Shown here: positions 33,561 to 45,553 of the stretch, one piece after another | Layout of the letters: every line of letters starts with the position of its first letter | Numbering within the stretch: position 1 is the first letter of the stretch | Source of the DNA: Isoetes taiwanensis | Taxonomy: Eukaryota; Streptophyta; Lycopodiopsida; Isoetales; Isoetaceae | Direction of reading: 5' to 3' | NCBI GenBank assembly: GCA_021234155.1 | Contig: JAJEKV010000010.1 | Coordinates: 17,641,418-17,705,417 of the forward strand | DNA length: 64,000 nt | Made by a program: the position numbers and the translations under genes | Notes under the pieces: generated by a model | What the model was told of the DNA's origin: nothing | The model's database searches: none | What the model saw: the letters and a program-made list of their open reading frames with translations, nothing else

Positions 33561-34602
33561 CTTCATGGAATGATTGAGAAGGGCGCTCCCCGCTCTCACC
33601 TCAACTTGTGTCGAGCGCCCCTCTTGAAGGAGCTCCACGAGCTGGAGGTTACACGTCGCCTTCACGATCCTGCCATGGCTTCTTGCAGCAAAAGAAAGGC
33701 GCAGCAATAGATAGGATTTTTTGTGGTTTCTTTGTGTCTGAATTGATGTACAGACTTGCGTGTGAATGGATGTACAGACTTTTGCATTATAGAAACCATA
33801 TATTATAGCTAAAAGCGTGTATTATGTCTTCTGGGCCCTCAGATCTTGGCACAATGCACATGACATTCTCTCTACGCACATCCTGCATGCACATTGAAGG
33901 TCTTCGTGGGGTCAAATTGACCCGCTTTTAAAGGGGCGCCTCTTGACCCAACACCATGGCTTAAAACGGTATTTAAGCAAAACTGGATCCCATACAATAC
34001 AACAACATACAAACAGTAGTCTAAGACAAGGCATAACACAAACAGAAGAGCATCAATCAAAGACGAGATGAGCCTGAGGAATCGAGCCCCAGTTTGAATC
34101 CAATGCTCATAACTCACCTGCCTATGTATGCAATAAGTCTGTGCATCCATATTCACAATAAACATATGTATAGGGATGATCAGGCCAGGCCACTGAATGC
34201 TACTGCAAGTTGCAACAAGCAATGACATGCATTCGATGTCTCTATACATAGTGCTCACCTAGACAAACGAGAAGAGCTACAATGCAACAGACAAAGGCCA
34301 TCATTGAGCCCGGGAAAGACGCAATGCCAATGCTCATCTAAGCATAAGACAGATCCCTCAATAGTGGATTAACCTTATGCCTAGGGGCCGAAGCTCGCTA
34401 AAAGCCTAAGAGTGTTAGCAACCATGGCAATAAATGCACGACAAAATGATGTCTCTAAAACCATAGACCAACACAAGGAAGACAACAAGGCATGAGCATA
34501 AAAAGCATTGCATGTTCATGGACTCTAAAAATGTAAACCTGGCCACAACACCAGCAACATGATTAAACAACAACAGCAAAAAAACAGAATGGCCTAGTTC
34601 AT
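33561..34602. other. Non-coding DNA between inverted copies
   Basis: No gene is supported between the two inverted copies of the unidentified family. Confidence 0.3.
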
Positions 34603-36274
34603 GGGCTCCCTAGATGTGGCCCGCCTGATGATGGCATCAAGCTGGCAGATCTCCTGGGCCAGAAGAGTCCTGACAAGACTCATGTATGATCTAAGTGCAT
34701 GTAGCTCAGACATTGGAGCACCAAGTTGCTCCCGAGCAACACTAGAGATTGCCGAGTCAATTGCGCATAGAAATCTGTCAAATGTGTCTCCTCAAGATCC
34801 TAAGTAAGGTGCAATCCTGTGGGCCTCCGTACCACTTGGATAAGGCTAGATATGAACTCATCTGCATTGAAAACTTGCTCAGCCTCTGGAGGATAAACCT
34901 GGGAACTAGGCTGTGATGCATCAATTGTAGAATTAATAAGAGAGGGATCCAAGCTCACAACTGAATGGCCCATCTCACCCACGATATTCCCATCGTCTTC
35001 CATTCCAATCCTGCAAGAACGTGTCACCACCACAATCTTTGCTGAACAAAAAGAAAAACAAACACACAACTGGAGTTGTACAAGCAAGCAAATCACACAA
35101 GGAATCACCCAACAGCCATGGTGTGGTTCCCAGTGTGAATGGGGATGTAATCTACACCATGATCTCGAATATCTACTTCAAGACTACAGGATGGATCACC
35201 GAGATCCTCAATGTTACAGTCTCTCTCATTTGGTGGCACAGAGTCATCCCAGTACCTCTGGCGCCCAGGACCATTCCGTTCCACCACCACATACCCTGCA
35301 GGCAAACCAAAAAGGATGGTCGTCACATCAGGTGGCATGCAATAGGCGGGGTTCAGCAGAACCCTCCATGCAGCATGAACCCTGTGCTCATTGACATGAG
35401 CACTATTGGAGGGAATGATCCAACTACTGCTCAAAGTGTACTTCCCACTCCTCAGCATCCTGTAAATAGTAAAGGTTAAGCTAGGAGTGAGTCTCCAACC
35501 TCCATGATAAAACACAAAGTAAGCTGCCTTATTCAACAGATTCCTGTTGTCCAAGACACATAAACCTTTGGCGTCCCCGGCGCCACCTCAGATACAAGTC
35601 CTTCCCCTTCGAAATCATGGATTCAGAGATGTTACAGAGATGACAAGAATAGTGAACCTTACTTACATCCTTCATACAACACTCGAGCATCCCTCAAAGC
35701 AGTGCAATCTATTGTTCTTGAGCACTTTGCACACTAGAACAATACTATCTGGTTTGGAGGCCCAATTGAAATCTTTTTTTATAGCCTCATCAAAGGCCCT
35801 AGGTGTCTTGTACTGTGCTCTTAGCACATATTAGACATAAAGGTGGTCTGCAAAAGGCCCCCTCTCCAAGGCAACTGCACTAGCAATACATCTTCTATCA
35901 CAGAAGGAATAGAGGGCATCAAAGAAACTAAGGGGAACATTTGCCCAGACAATTCCAGCGTTACAGAGACATCAATTGCCTCCCAGTTCTGTGCAAGGTT
36001 AGGCATGGCTGGACTTGGCATGGCAGAGGAAGTATCATTCTGCACAGAACCTGAATTCGAATCGGCCTGGGTAGCAGGAGCTTTGCCCTTTCTAGCTGCT
36101 CTCCTCATGGACATGATCACAAAAAACTGGAATCAGGAAGACGCTCACCTATTTTATGTAGGCTGTTGCTGGTTCTTGCTTGCCGAAATGGATAGGGGCG
36201 GCCTCAATTTCAACCGCAGGAGGCTGTCGACACTTGCAGCGACCAAAATTAGAAGGCCCTGGGTTTATCGCCAT
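34603..36274 (-). pseudogene. Unidentified mobile-element-like gene, minus-strand copy
   Basis: In transcript order: a short N-terminal frame from ATG at 36,274 (MAINPGPSNFGRCKCRQPPA); a frame at 36,120-35,821 starting MSMRRAARKGKAPATQ; then AFDEAIKKDFNWASKPDSIV and KNNRLHCFEG (about 35,770-35,690). A 149-codon frame (35,554-35,105) follows with RMLRSGKYTLSSSWIIPSNS, HRVHAAWRVL and ILFGLPAGYVV, collinear with the plus-strand copy. After a probable intron (acceptor TTCTTGCAG near 35,012) come an acidic segment and a helical tail (REQLGAPMSELHALRSY, about 34,720). Similarity between copies is clear at protein level but both are decayed. Its nature is the same open question as the other copy. 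Confidence 0.4.
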
Positions 36275-36731
36275 CTAAGGCTTCAGCATGGGCTGCCCTC
36301 TCCGCTCCACCTTTGCCAAAACACATAATAAACCTCCTTCCCAAAAGCCGGATGCCACCACACCTTTATATGTATTTGCATACCAATACCCCCTTTAACC
36401 TTCACAAATCTTATGTTCTAAACATACGGTTCTTGATGGGGCAAACATTATTGTGAACACGTTCCTTTTGGCTCTTTTTAGGAATTAAGTTAAGAATTTA
36501 TTTTGTTGTGTTAAATTTTCCTATTTCGGAATAGGTTGTTCTTATGAGGCGGAGGCGGATACGTCAGCAATGTGCGCCAATTTTCTTGATTCCTTTGTCC
36601 TATTTGATTCAAACCAAATTCTTGACCCTTCTGTACTAATTTCTGCTACTTTTTGAAGAAATTCAAGGATTCAGTGTGCCAGCCTTGTAAGGGCTAGCAA
36701 TTCACATGATTCCCCTCATTTTTTCCTACTG
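36275..36731. other. Non-coding DNA, probable L1 5' flank or 5' UTR
   Basis: No gene is supported. The L1 5' end presumably lies here or just downstream, but no boundary was recognised. Confidence 0.3.
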
Positions 36732-39681
36732 ATGGACATCAATATCTTCACAATTATCAACCAGAATGACAGATTAACCTGTGGTTTTTTGAAGGGGTCT
36801 CCTGTGGATCTTTGGAATTCTCTAGTCTCAAATCAGTACTTCCCTGAAGAGCTCTTTGTTCCTGAATACTCTTTTGTTCCAAGCTTGGTCAATTTCGAAG
36901 TTGAAATTGTAGTTTCCTGGCTACAAGAATTCATAGACAGAAAAGAAGTTTCGGCTTCAGGCATCTTTCATGTGCATTGTGGTTGGAGCGACTCCAAAAT
37001 TGTGGTAAAGGTGTTTTCTGAGCAATGATTCATTCTCTTGTGTCGGTTTCCTTACATTTTGGCTTTGAGTTTGGCTCTCCAGCTTCCTAATTTTGATTTT
37101 TCTCGCCCCCTGTTTTTCTTCTTGCCCTTTATTTTCCCCTCCTGCTATTTCGCACATTTTCAATCTGCTTTTGTAGTTTTCACCTGATTCTTTCTGGATG
37201 GATCTTATAAACAAAAATTACCCTAAATTTCTTTCCATCCTTCACGCATTTGCTGATCTCGAGCCCTCTGATCGCGCCGACCTCCTCAAGCAGCTAAGGT
37301 CCTTTCAAGAAAATCCAAAAAAAATCATTTTCTTTGGTGACTTTGCTAACTCTTTCTCTGGACAGTCAGTCAAATCGATGGATCCCCTTTCTTTCAAGGT
37401 ACCATGCTGGGACAATTTGTCTAAGGACCCTGATTTCAGAGGCCAACTGCCATGCGTGGACCCGGATCTCCAAATTCCCATTGCCTATGGAGAAAAAAGG
37501 CCAGAACAACAGAAATTCTCGGATGCATCTCTCAAGAATGCTCTTGGAACAATTCGATCATTCAATCCTCCTGGATCTTCCTTCTGTTCATGCAAAGTTG
37601 AATTCTTTTCATGATTCGGCTGTCATTGTAAAAGTCAATAAACATGGCATCAAGCTAGATAAATTATGGGCTTTCTGCATGAATCTTCACAAAGGAATTT
37701 TATTAATGCTGTCTACTGGCTTCAATCCCCTTATATCATGATTGAGTGTGGTAATAGACGAACTGCAAATCTTCTGCTCAATCATGATCCCTTGGCTTTT
37801 GAATCCTTCCAACTCACATTCCTCAAATGGGATCCTAAATTTGAAGTCACCAACTTGGATAAGCTGTGTGTGGCTTCGACAACTCTTCATGGCTTGAATC
37901 CTATATATTGGAATGAAGACTGTCTTAAATTGCTTTTTGGGTCAATTGGTTCATACATATGCACGGAATATTCTCCCTATAAACCCCCAAGATCAATTGT
38001 CCAGATTGATACCTCCAAGGAAGTCCCAATCCAAATCCCTTTCCTTGATGTCTTTGGCCAAAAAACCTCCCTTCCCTTAAGGTGGTCTGGTCTGCCACCT
38101 CATTGTCAAAATTGCAGGGTCAGACACTTTTGGTATGAATCTTGCAAAGAATTATCACCTTCTTCTGCTATGAATGACAGTTCTATGACCAAGTTGACTG
38201 ACAACAAAGAAGTCAATCAGAAAGTCAATCTGGTGGTCAACAACAGTATGGGAGTCAATGAACAGCAAAAAGGGCAAAATTCCAGGGAGCATGCCTCTCA
38301 TTTTGATGTTTCAGACAAAATTGGTGATATTGGATGTCCAAGTATTATCTCAAAAGACAATAAATTTCAGTGGACCAAGGTCAATGGAAGTTATAAAAGA
38401 ATTCTAAGAAAGAAGAAGCTGAAAGAATCTCAGGCTTACAATGCTGCTGATGTAAGTAAAATAAAGAACCATTCCTCCTTTATTGAAAAAGGTTCTTCAC
38501 AGCAAGTTAAGGTGTTACATAATGCTATAATTGTGGCTAAAAAAACAGACAAGGTCAGCAGCCTTCATGACACCTTAGATAAGATTATTTTGGATGCCAA
38601 ATCTTCTGGCAAAAATAAAGAGATCTCTCCCTCATCTGACAAGAGTAAGAGTGGTCCATTAAACAAGAAAAGCAAACATGGCAAGGTCTTGGAACTGAAT
38701 TGTACAAATAGTGACCAGCTACTAAGTGATGAAATTGATCCTAGAGACACTCTAGTGGAAGCTGTTCCTGCTCCAGCCCCAACTTTGGAAAATGATTGCA
38801 ATCATCTCAAGTCAGCTGAAATGGTGGAGGCTTCATTTAATCCTCCTCAAGTTCACTCAAAGGACTGCTCCAATCAAATAAATGGTAATACCAACCAATT
38901 TCAGGTATTAGCTAACCTTAATTCTGCGTTGGATTTGGATGTAATTTTGAGCAATTCTCTTGATGATACAAACAAAAATTGTCAATCCCCCATTATTGAT
39001 CTTTCTCCAGCCTCTGATCCCTTTCTTCCTCCACACTCCACTATAGCTAATGACATTGCTGAGCAATTAGCTTCCTTGCAAGAGGGTCTCAGCTCTCAAT
39101 CTCAGCAAGCCTGCTTTTGGAATTTGATGGATGAGGAAATTGTGCAAGATACTCCAGATAGGGAGATGATCTCTCAAGATTTGGGCCAGGATCTTCATGA
39201 AAAGACTACTGAGGTGAAGATAATGGCACTTTGAAGTCTCAAGAAATGGTTACTGCTATGTCAGGTCAGATTTCTTCACCTCATGCTTGTTTTTTGGATA
39301 AACCTGTTAATAATTTGAGTCATTCTCCTATCATAAATAAAATGTTTGAATTCATCCCTGGGGGAGTCTCTGAAGCTAGTGATGATGATATGGATAAGGA
39401 GAATTGGGAAGGTGATAAGTTTCTTATAGATTGCCCTCCTATTGAGGTTATTTCTAAACCTACTTCATAAGTCCAAAAAATATGACACCCCCCTTGCTGA
39501 GCTAATTAATCTGCACAATACCCCAGCTGCCAATACTAGGAGTAAGGCCAAAAAGGGAAAAGGGAAAAAGAAACCTCACAGATTCTGATTCCTTGTTGTG
39601 TCCACTTCACTCTGATTCTCTTAGATTTCTCTATGAAGATTCTTTCTTGGAATGTAAGGGGAATCAAGGGCCCTATCAAAA
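36732..39681 (+). pseudogene. L1 retrotransposon: ORF1 and first codons of ORF2
   Basis: A 98-codon frame (36,732-37,028) precedes ORF1, which starts at 37,198 (MDLINKNYPKFLSILHAFAD) and after a frameshift near 37,580 continues to 39,234. It resembles plant L1 ORF1 proteins (RNA-binding, DUF4283-like): FINAVYWLQSPYIMIECGN, then WDPKFEV. A zinc-knuckle-like CQNCRVRHFWYESC (about 38,105) follows, with histidine one place early against CX2CX4HX4C, and then a long polar tail with PII-DLSP-type repeats. A further 79-codon frame runs to 39,470. ORF2 starts at 39,634 with MKILSWNVRGIKGPIK and is cut at 39,681 by an LTR retrotransposon. The rest of ORF2 resumes at 53,443. Confidence 0.85.
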
Positions 39682-41329
39682 TGTGACGGTCCAGGGGAAT
39701 ATACGCCATAAATACGTATATTCCTGGATCCATCACCATACAAGTCTATCTTCATAGCCTTGTATACCATAGATTGTGGCACTAGGGGGCATGGCTAAGT
39801 TATTCTCATAACTTAGCCAACCATAGGTTAAGCCATTATCCACGTGGCCTTAACCTATTGGGGCACCGCCACACAGGACTCACCCGATTGGTGCCACGTG
39901 GCATCCTAGGTGGACCTAACTCATATAGGCATAAACCCTAACCCTAGACCTCTTTCCAGCCCTAGCACCCAGAGACTCACCTACTCGTTCGAAACCCCGT
40001 TTCGAACATCGTTTGCTGTGGCATAGACTGGTGCAGCAGCCCCAGCAGGGTAGACTCGTTCTTGGAGTAGGAGCGGCATCTCGTGAGTCGGAGACCATGG
40101 AGGCACACGGATCTGGAGGGAGAGCTTCAGGAGCAGGTATGTAGGATAGTGGTTGTGATAGCTCATCTGGAAATTAGCATTCCAGATATGCTAGTATTTG
40201 TATCTAGAGTAGAGCCATCCTAGAACCCATATTCAACATCTTGAACCCTAATCAAGGAACCCTAACTATTAGTTAGATTTGTATGATTAGGTTAAGATGT
40301 TCTTCTTATGATTATTCTCATGATGTGATGATTATGTGATGATGGTTGATCATGTTTGCTCCTCTTGTATTGGGAAGGGGGGTAGAGACCTAGAGCCATA
40401 TGTAGTATGCTCCTAGAGTAGATCCCTTAGTTCCTATTAGTTGCGGCCTGTGCATAGGAGCCCACCCGTGGCTATTGAGGCTATGATATGACTCAAAGAC
40501 CATATAACGGGGGCTAGAGGGAGGCGGAGGGAGGATCCCCGCCGAGTGGGGGCCGGGGGATCCCATAGTGGGCTAGGCTTATGGTGGTCACTTAGGTGTG
40601 GGCCGAGCATGGGTCCGACACCTCCTGGGGCAATGGTGTCGCCCTGCCTCTCGAGAGCTGCAAGTGTTGGCTTGGCTCTCGTTTTGGGGGGTTAAGTCGG
40701 GTACGAATCGTGTGTCGCCACGATTCTCTAGCCGCCCACGGAACCTCTAGACCACAGGAAGGGAGATGCAACCCTTCCCCGCCTCATCGGACGAGGGAGA
40801 TGCAACACGGAGTAGTCCCGATGGGTGATGCCATGGGATTGCGTATCCGGAAGGCTAGAGTCATGCCAGAGCCTGATTTAGCCCATCTGCAAAGTATGCA
40901 CAGGAGGGGCGGATGGAGTGGTCAACCCTAGCCATTGTTCTATGCCAGCCCTCGCCATTGCCATGACTCGGTGCCTCTCTATCTTGAGGCCCTAGCCGGT
41001 CGGTCATCCTCCTTACAGTCCGAGCGGGGTAGGAGCTCTCATGTTTTATGGTTCGTGATTATCATCTTTGCCTTGGTTTATGAGTGATGCACTACCCTTC
41101 GAGGTAGTATTTGTATATGTTGATGCTAGTTCTGACGTGTTATCGCTTCCGCTGTTATAGGAGCCCATAGGGGAAGGGCGCGCAAGACACCTTCGTGTTC
41201 CCTTCCCGCACTAAGAGTCACCTCGAGTCGCGGGGGTAGACAGGCAGGGCCCATCGCGGTTCTTGAGCCGATGGGGATTTCTGCCGAGTGTCACGGCCGG
41301 CCGCGTCGCGTTTAGCAGGGAGCGTCACA
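39682..41329 (+). repeat. Element 1, 5' LTR (1,648 bp)
   Basis: It starts TGTGACGGTCC and ends GGGAGCGTCACA, and matches 51,799-53,437. It contains a double telo-box AAACCCTAACCCTA at 39,933-39,946, downstream of TCATATAGG. Differences from the 3' LTR cluster at CCWGG and CAG/CTG sites; elsewhere long stretches are identical, which suggests a young insertion. Parts (for example GTATTGGGAAGGGGGGTAGA and CACAGGAGGGGCGGATGGAG) are shared with the LTR of element 2. Confidence 0.92.
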
Positions 41330-41330
41330 A

Positions 41331-41342
41331 TGGTATCAGAGC
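41331..41342 (+). other. Primer-binding site, initiator tRNA-Met type (element 1)
   Basis: TGGTATCAGAGC starts two bases after the 5' LTR end. It is the standard complement of the 3' end of plant initiator tRNA-Met used to prime minus-strand synthesis. From 41,343 to 41,902 there is non-coding leader. A TATA-like TTTAAATA lies at 41,808-41,815, about 90 bp before the first accessory start codon. Confidence 0.92.
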
Positions 41343-41902
41343 GATGTTCTTGGTTGACCAAGAACTAGCACTGACCATAACCATGAAGTAGTCTAACAGG
41401 CCTATAGGGGTGTGAAATAAACATTTCCACCATTGAACCGCGAAAATGGGGGAAAAATTTTTTCTCCTAGGTAGTGGGTCAGGAATTAGGCTAAGTGTTA
41501 GACGAAGATTTGAGTGAGTCAAACGAACCTTCTAGTAAATTTGGAGTGAAAATTATGCATCTGCATCAAATTTCACCTAAAATGGGTCGAAGAATCATGC
41601 CAATCGGAGACCCAGGTGAAAAATGGCGCAAATTCATAAATTGCACTTCGAACCATTAGGAAAATTCGAAAATTTAAGATAATATCAATTAATATAGGTT
41701 AATATATACATCAATAGTTAAATAATTATTAAATATCTTGTAATTAATAAGGGGGGCTAATAAATAGGGGTAATTATGGTAGGAGAATATTCCCAGGGAC
41801 CCTCCTTTTTAAATATCTGACACCTCATTTTCTCTCTCCAACCCTTCACCTCCAACTCTCTCTTGCTCAGCCTTTCGTCACCCATTTTCTGATCCATAAG
41901 AT

Positions 41903-42985
41903 ATGGCTCGCACCAAACAAACCTACAGGAAGTCTGGACCAAGACCTACCCTCTCCATGGCGCAGGCAGCAGGGCGACATGTGAAGAAGATCCCGGAGCA
42001 CCTCCGACCCAAGAAAGGGGAAGAGGAGCTTCCCCCCAGCAGCAGCAGCGGCGGCGATACGTATCATGATGCCGAGGAGAGCCCCAGCAGCAGCTCGTCA
42101 TCGGGAGGCACACAGAGAACAGATGAGTCTCGCCACTTTGGGGCCACAGACACCGAGGTGGAACAAGAGGTGGAAGAGCAGGTGCAGCAGCAGGTGGAGG
42201 AAGCGGGGCCTTCAGTGCCCAAAAAGAAGGGAAAGGAAAAAGTAGCAGAGTGGCCGGAGGAGAGGGCCGCTAGGAAGAAAAGGGAGAGAGAGAGGGAGCT
42301 GAGGGAGCAAGAGCGACGGACGAAGAAGAGGAACGATGGCCCTCGCCGGACCATCGTTATTGATGAGCCTCCCGGGGAGGAAGAGGAGCAGAGGGCGGGA
42401 TGAAGAAGAGGAGGAGGAGGGGCAAACAGGACCCGGACGCTTAGGCCACCCTACCCCCAGTGGCGGAACCACCTAAGGTGGTGAAGAAGCAAAAAGGTAG
42501 GGAAAGCGGGCATTCAGCCCAGCAGGACCGCGAAGTTTAAAGGGAAGATGGTGGCATACAAAGAGTACCTTCGTCGTTGGACGAGGTACAATGAGTGGTA
42601 TTGCCGCCCGAGGTGTGCAACCGTCAGGGTGGGCGCAGCAGTCAAGAAGAACTAGCCCAAGCCACCCCCACCCAGGGCGGAAAAACCCAAGAGGGTTCAC
42701 CACGGGCTAACAAACGCATCGCTTTGGTGTTTAGGAGATTGGCACTTCGGATGTGCACGAATCTCCCGATAAGGAAGGCGCCCTTGGCGTCTCCTTAGAG
42801 GTGTTGCAGCGATTCGGACCCGATTATAGGGTTACCCCTCTAATGACCCGGGCCCCGCAAGAGGCTTCGAAGCGAGCTGGTCCAGCTCTTGAGGAGGGAA
42901 ACCTCTAGCTATCCATGCTAAGCGGGTAACCCTTATGCCCAAGGATATTCACTTAGCACGGGAGGATCCCAGGGGAGAGGCCCCT
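41903..42985 (+). pseudogene. Element 1 histone H3-like accessory gene
   Basis: The ATG at 41,903 opens with MARTKQTYRKSGPRP, matching the histone H3 tail (ARTKQTARKS). It continues with GRHVKK and HLRPKKG where H3 has GVKKPHRFRPG. The 166-codon frame then becomes a Ser/Glu-rich and basic linker and stops at 42,403. Further frames carry the histone-fold half: LPIRKAPL (about 42,765; H3 has LLIRKLPF) and AIHAKRVTLMPKDIHLAR (42,908-42,961), which differs from canonical H3 at two of 18 residues. At least three frameshifts separate these parts. In effect the H3 tail and H3 fold are separated by a linker of a few hundred residues. In the cell such a protein could enter nucleosomes or mimic the tail for chromatin readers; neither is shown. 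Confidence 0.8.
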
Positions 42986-43793
42986 AGGCCTCAAATTTTG
43001 TAAATTTTGTAGAAAAATTAAAATTTTCATGTAATTGTGTTTCTTATTAATATAAAAGTCATTTTCCCTCTGTAAATTAGAAAAATGTTGTACGCTTGAA
43101 ATGTAGGAAATAGAACCCAATTGTGGTAGAATTCTTCATAGCATGTCTAGAAACACCCTAGAAATCATGACTACAACAAAATTTTGGCAAAAAAATCATC
43201 AAAAATGCCAAAAATTGGGCCAACCGGTGAGACCGCTGGCGGATGGCCTCTGCGTCCATGACAATGGCGTTCGTTGTTCATTCACCCGCCTACCCCCAAA
43301 AACATGCTTTTTGGTGTCAGTTTTGCTCAAAATAAGTTGCTAGTTAGGTTAGAATCGGCCCAATTAGCCATATTAGCATCTTCAAATTCCCTAAATTGAC
43401 CAAAAATTGGCCCAAAACAGGCCAACCGGGTGAGACCGCGCCAAATGCGTCTGCGTCCGCGACGCGGAGGCCATCCGCGCGGATTCACCCGGGTCAGGCC
43501 ATCTTTGAGCCAAATTAGCCAAATTTGATCCAACAAATTGCCATGTAGTGTTTCTTGCTTTGTTTTGCTTAAGTTTGCACTTCATGGTAGTTCATTTGGA
43601 CACCCAGAGCCATAGAACCAAGGTCCTCTTAAGTAAGCACCTTTTTGCACGAACCCCGAGGTCACCCATAGTCTATAAAAATAGGTCTCATTTGCCATTT
43701 TTCATTCTACTGAATCTGCTCCCCCCCCTTAGGGCGATTTTTTCGATCCTCCACGATCTTTGCAAGCCATTTTCTACACCCTTTCACCTTTCA
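42986..43793 (+). promoter_or_regulatory. Element 1 intergenic control region with two hairpins and a TATA box
   Basis: Two 67-bp inverted-repeat units lie at 43,224-43,290 and 43,426-43,492, 202 bp apart. The second is bounded by CCGGGTGA and TCACCCGG. TATAAAAATA (43,674-43,683) follows, 111 bp before the next start codon at 43,794. The layout matches the hairpin pair and TATA box before the second accessory gene of element 2, although the hairpin sequence differs. No coding sequence was seen here. Confidence 0.6.
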
Positions 43794-45334
43794 ATGGCCC
43801 GGCAACTTTGAGAGATGGTACAATCTTTGCCCGCCATATCCATCAGCTTCCAGTAGATCAAGCCTTCTCTGTGTTTGATCACTTGTTTGATCTTCACGCA
43901 ACTTTGACTAGAACACCCTACTACACGGACATTATGTGCCAATATGACCAGCAGGTCCTGCCTTGGGAAGTTAGACTGCCTCCTAGGGGAGGGAATTGGG
44001 TTTCTCTTGAGACACTTACCCAAGCCTTAGGTCGAGAGTTGGCGGGGATCCAAAGGCAAGAAGCGACTATGGGATAGGACTAGGACCATGCCCGATTACA
44101 TGACCCTGGAGACATAATAGGCATAGGTACCTTTCAAAGCGAGCGACCCTTGCCCTCTTCATGCACTATAAGTCAATCAACAAAGTAGGGGAACCCTCTG
44201 TTCAGCCCTTAGACTTAGCGCCACTTGATACCCGTAGAGCCCAGGATCAAATCCTGAATATAGAGTCCTCCGCCTACGAATACTATGGCACGACGTCAGG
44301 AGCACCATCTCTACAGATCCATGAAGACTACGAGCAGCTAGGGGAGCGGGGAACCCAAAATGGGAGAGCGAGGAGGCAACAAGAATGCGGAGGTATGCGT
44401 TGAGGCATGACGACGGCGTGAAACGACTCTGGAAGCCCACCGGTCGGCATCACAAATTTTGTCACCGATAGTCATCGGCCGGGGAGGAGTACATTTTTGC
44501 GAATGACATCCTCAACTTGTCCCATCTTGTCGAGAACAGGGTCTCCTGGATCGATGAGCTCTTGGGCATGATAGCACACCGGAAAAGCACTGAGACCTCA
44601 TCGACTACTCATACCAGAGATCCCAAAGGAGTCGGAGAGACACTCTTATCTTTGGGGAGACAATGTCCGGATATAGCAGCCTATCGCCAGATAAGGGAGA
44701 TCTATCGGCCAGCTAGGAACCTATCATCTCGAGAGGAGGAGTTCCAGCAGATCTGAGCACACTCTACAAACCCGGGGGAAGGGCCCAAGCTCAAGCCGAC
44801 CCGGTCGAGCCAGGAGCATGAGGAAGGGTCCAGCAGGCATCAACTTGGACAATGCAACCAAAGATGTGGAGGGATCATGAAGACCGATGGCGGTGGATGC
44901 CTACGGTGAAGCGGCTTCGGCCGGAAGGGCACCTTTGATCGCGGCGTAGGGAAGGGCCGCGACGCCGCTACTATCTTCCAGACCCTCGGCCAAGGGCAAA
45001 TGATAGTCTTCCACAAGGAGTTCAGCCCAAGGGGAAGAATCCGTGGCACTTCTCATAGCACTTTCGGGCCGGGCAGCACTTTTCGAAGATATCGCCCATG
45101 CCGATCACATCATTCTTTTCAACAGGCGTCGCTCCATTGCCTCGACTTTTCGCGAGAGGGCACCTTAGGGGCGCAACACTTTCGGTGGTAGCGAATGCAA
45201 CGACGAACTTCCGAACCGGAGATGGCAGAGCACTTGAAGGAAGATCGACGAGGAACATCTTGCGCAACCTCGGCAAAGGCCTCCGATTCGGGGATGTCAA
45301 GAACTTCTTGGGGCTTTTCGGAGGCCATCAATAA
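43794..45334 (+). pseudogene. Element 1 second accessory gene (ORFb), decayed
   Basis: It starts ATGGCCCGGCAACTT at 43,794. Shifted frames give QAFSVFDHLFDLHATLTRTP (about 43,860), then VLPWEVRLPP, then near the end KEFSPRG (about 45,005) and LRNLGKGLRFGDVKNFLG (about 45,265-45,320). These align in order with ORFb of element 2 (NHIFRLFRKEIDVQATLNATP, RKFSPRGEEGVFM, VLRNLGHSVGTAQVKKFL). Many small indels break the frame. I recognise no domain, and its role in the element is unknown. Confidence 0.6.
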
Positions 45335-45553
45335 TTGTGAAATTTTCTTAAGTTTTGTGCTAAATGTTTAGGTGTACCCATTATGCTAAGATATATCTAC
45401 CTTATCATGTAATCCTTATGTATTAATGACTATTAACCTGTTTTGTCAATGTAAGGCTTTGTATGATTTCTTATAACTAAAGATAATTCAATTGCAAGTA
45501 AAATTGATCAACATCTAACCCAAATAAAATGTATTGATGATCAATCCTTGCAG
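45335..45553 (+). promoter_or_regulatory. Element 1 intron-like stretch ending in a splice-acceptor-like site before gag
   Basis: An AT-rich stretch follows ORFb and ends AATCCTTGCAG at 45,553, immediately before gag-like coding sequence that has no nearby in-frame ATG. Element 2 has the same arrangement (TTGTGTATGCAG at 61,471). This suggests that gag is translated from spliced RNA. Confidence 0.45.

Noticed and set aside
40596-40931. Open frame of 111 codons in the LTR (and its copy at 52,824)
   Set aside because: Not kept in the other LTR beyond short stretches and no protein features; it lies in non-coding LTR.
41525-41575. Short palindrome GTGAAAATTATGCA...TTTCAC before the element 1 H3-like gene
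   Set aside because: It is short and imperfect, and lacks the 67-bp length and pairing of the other hairpins.
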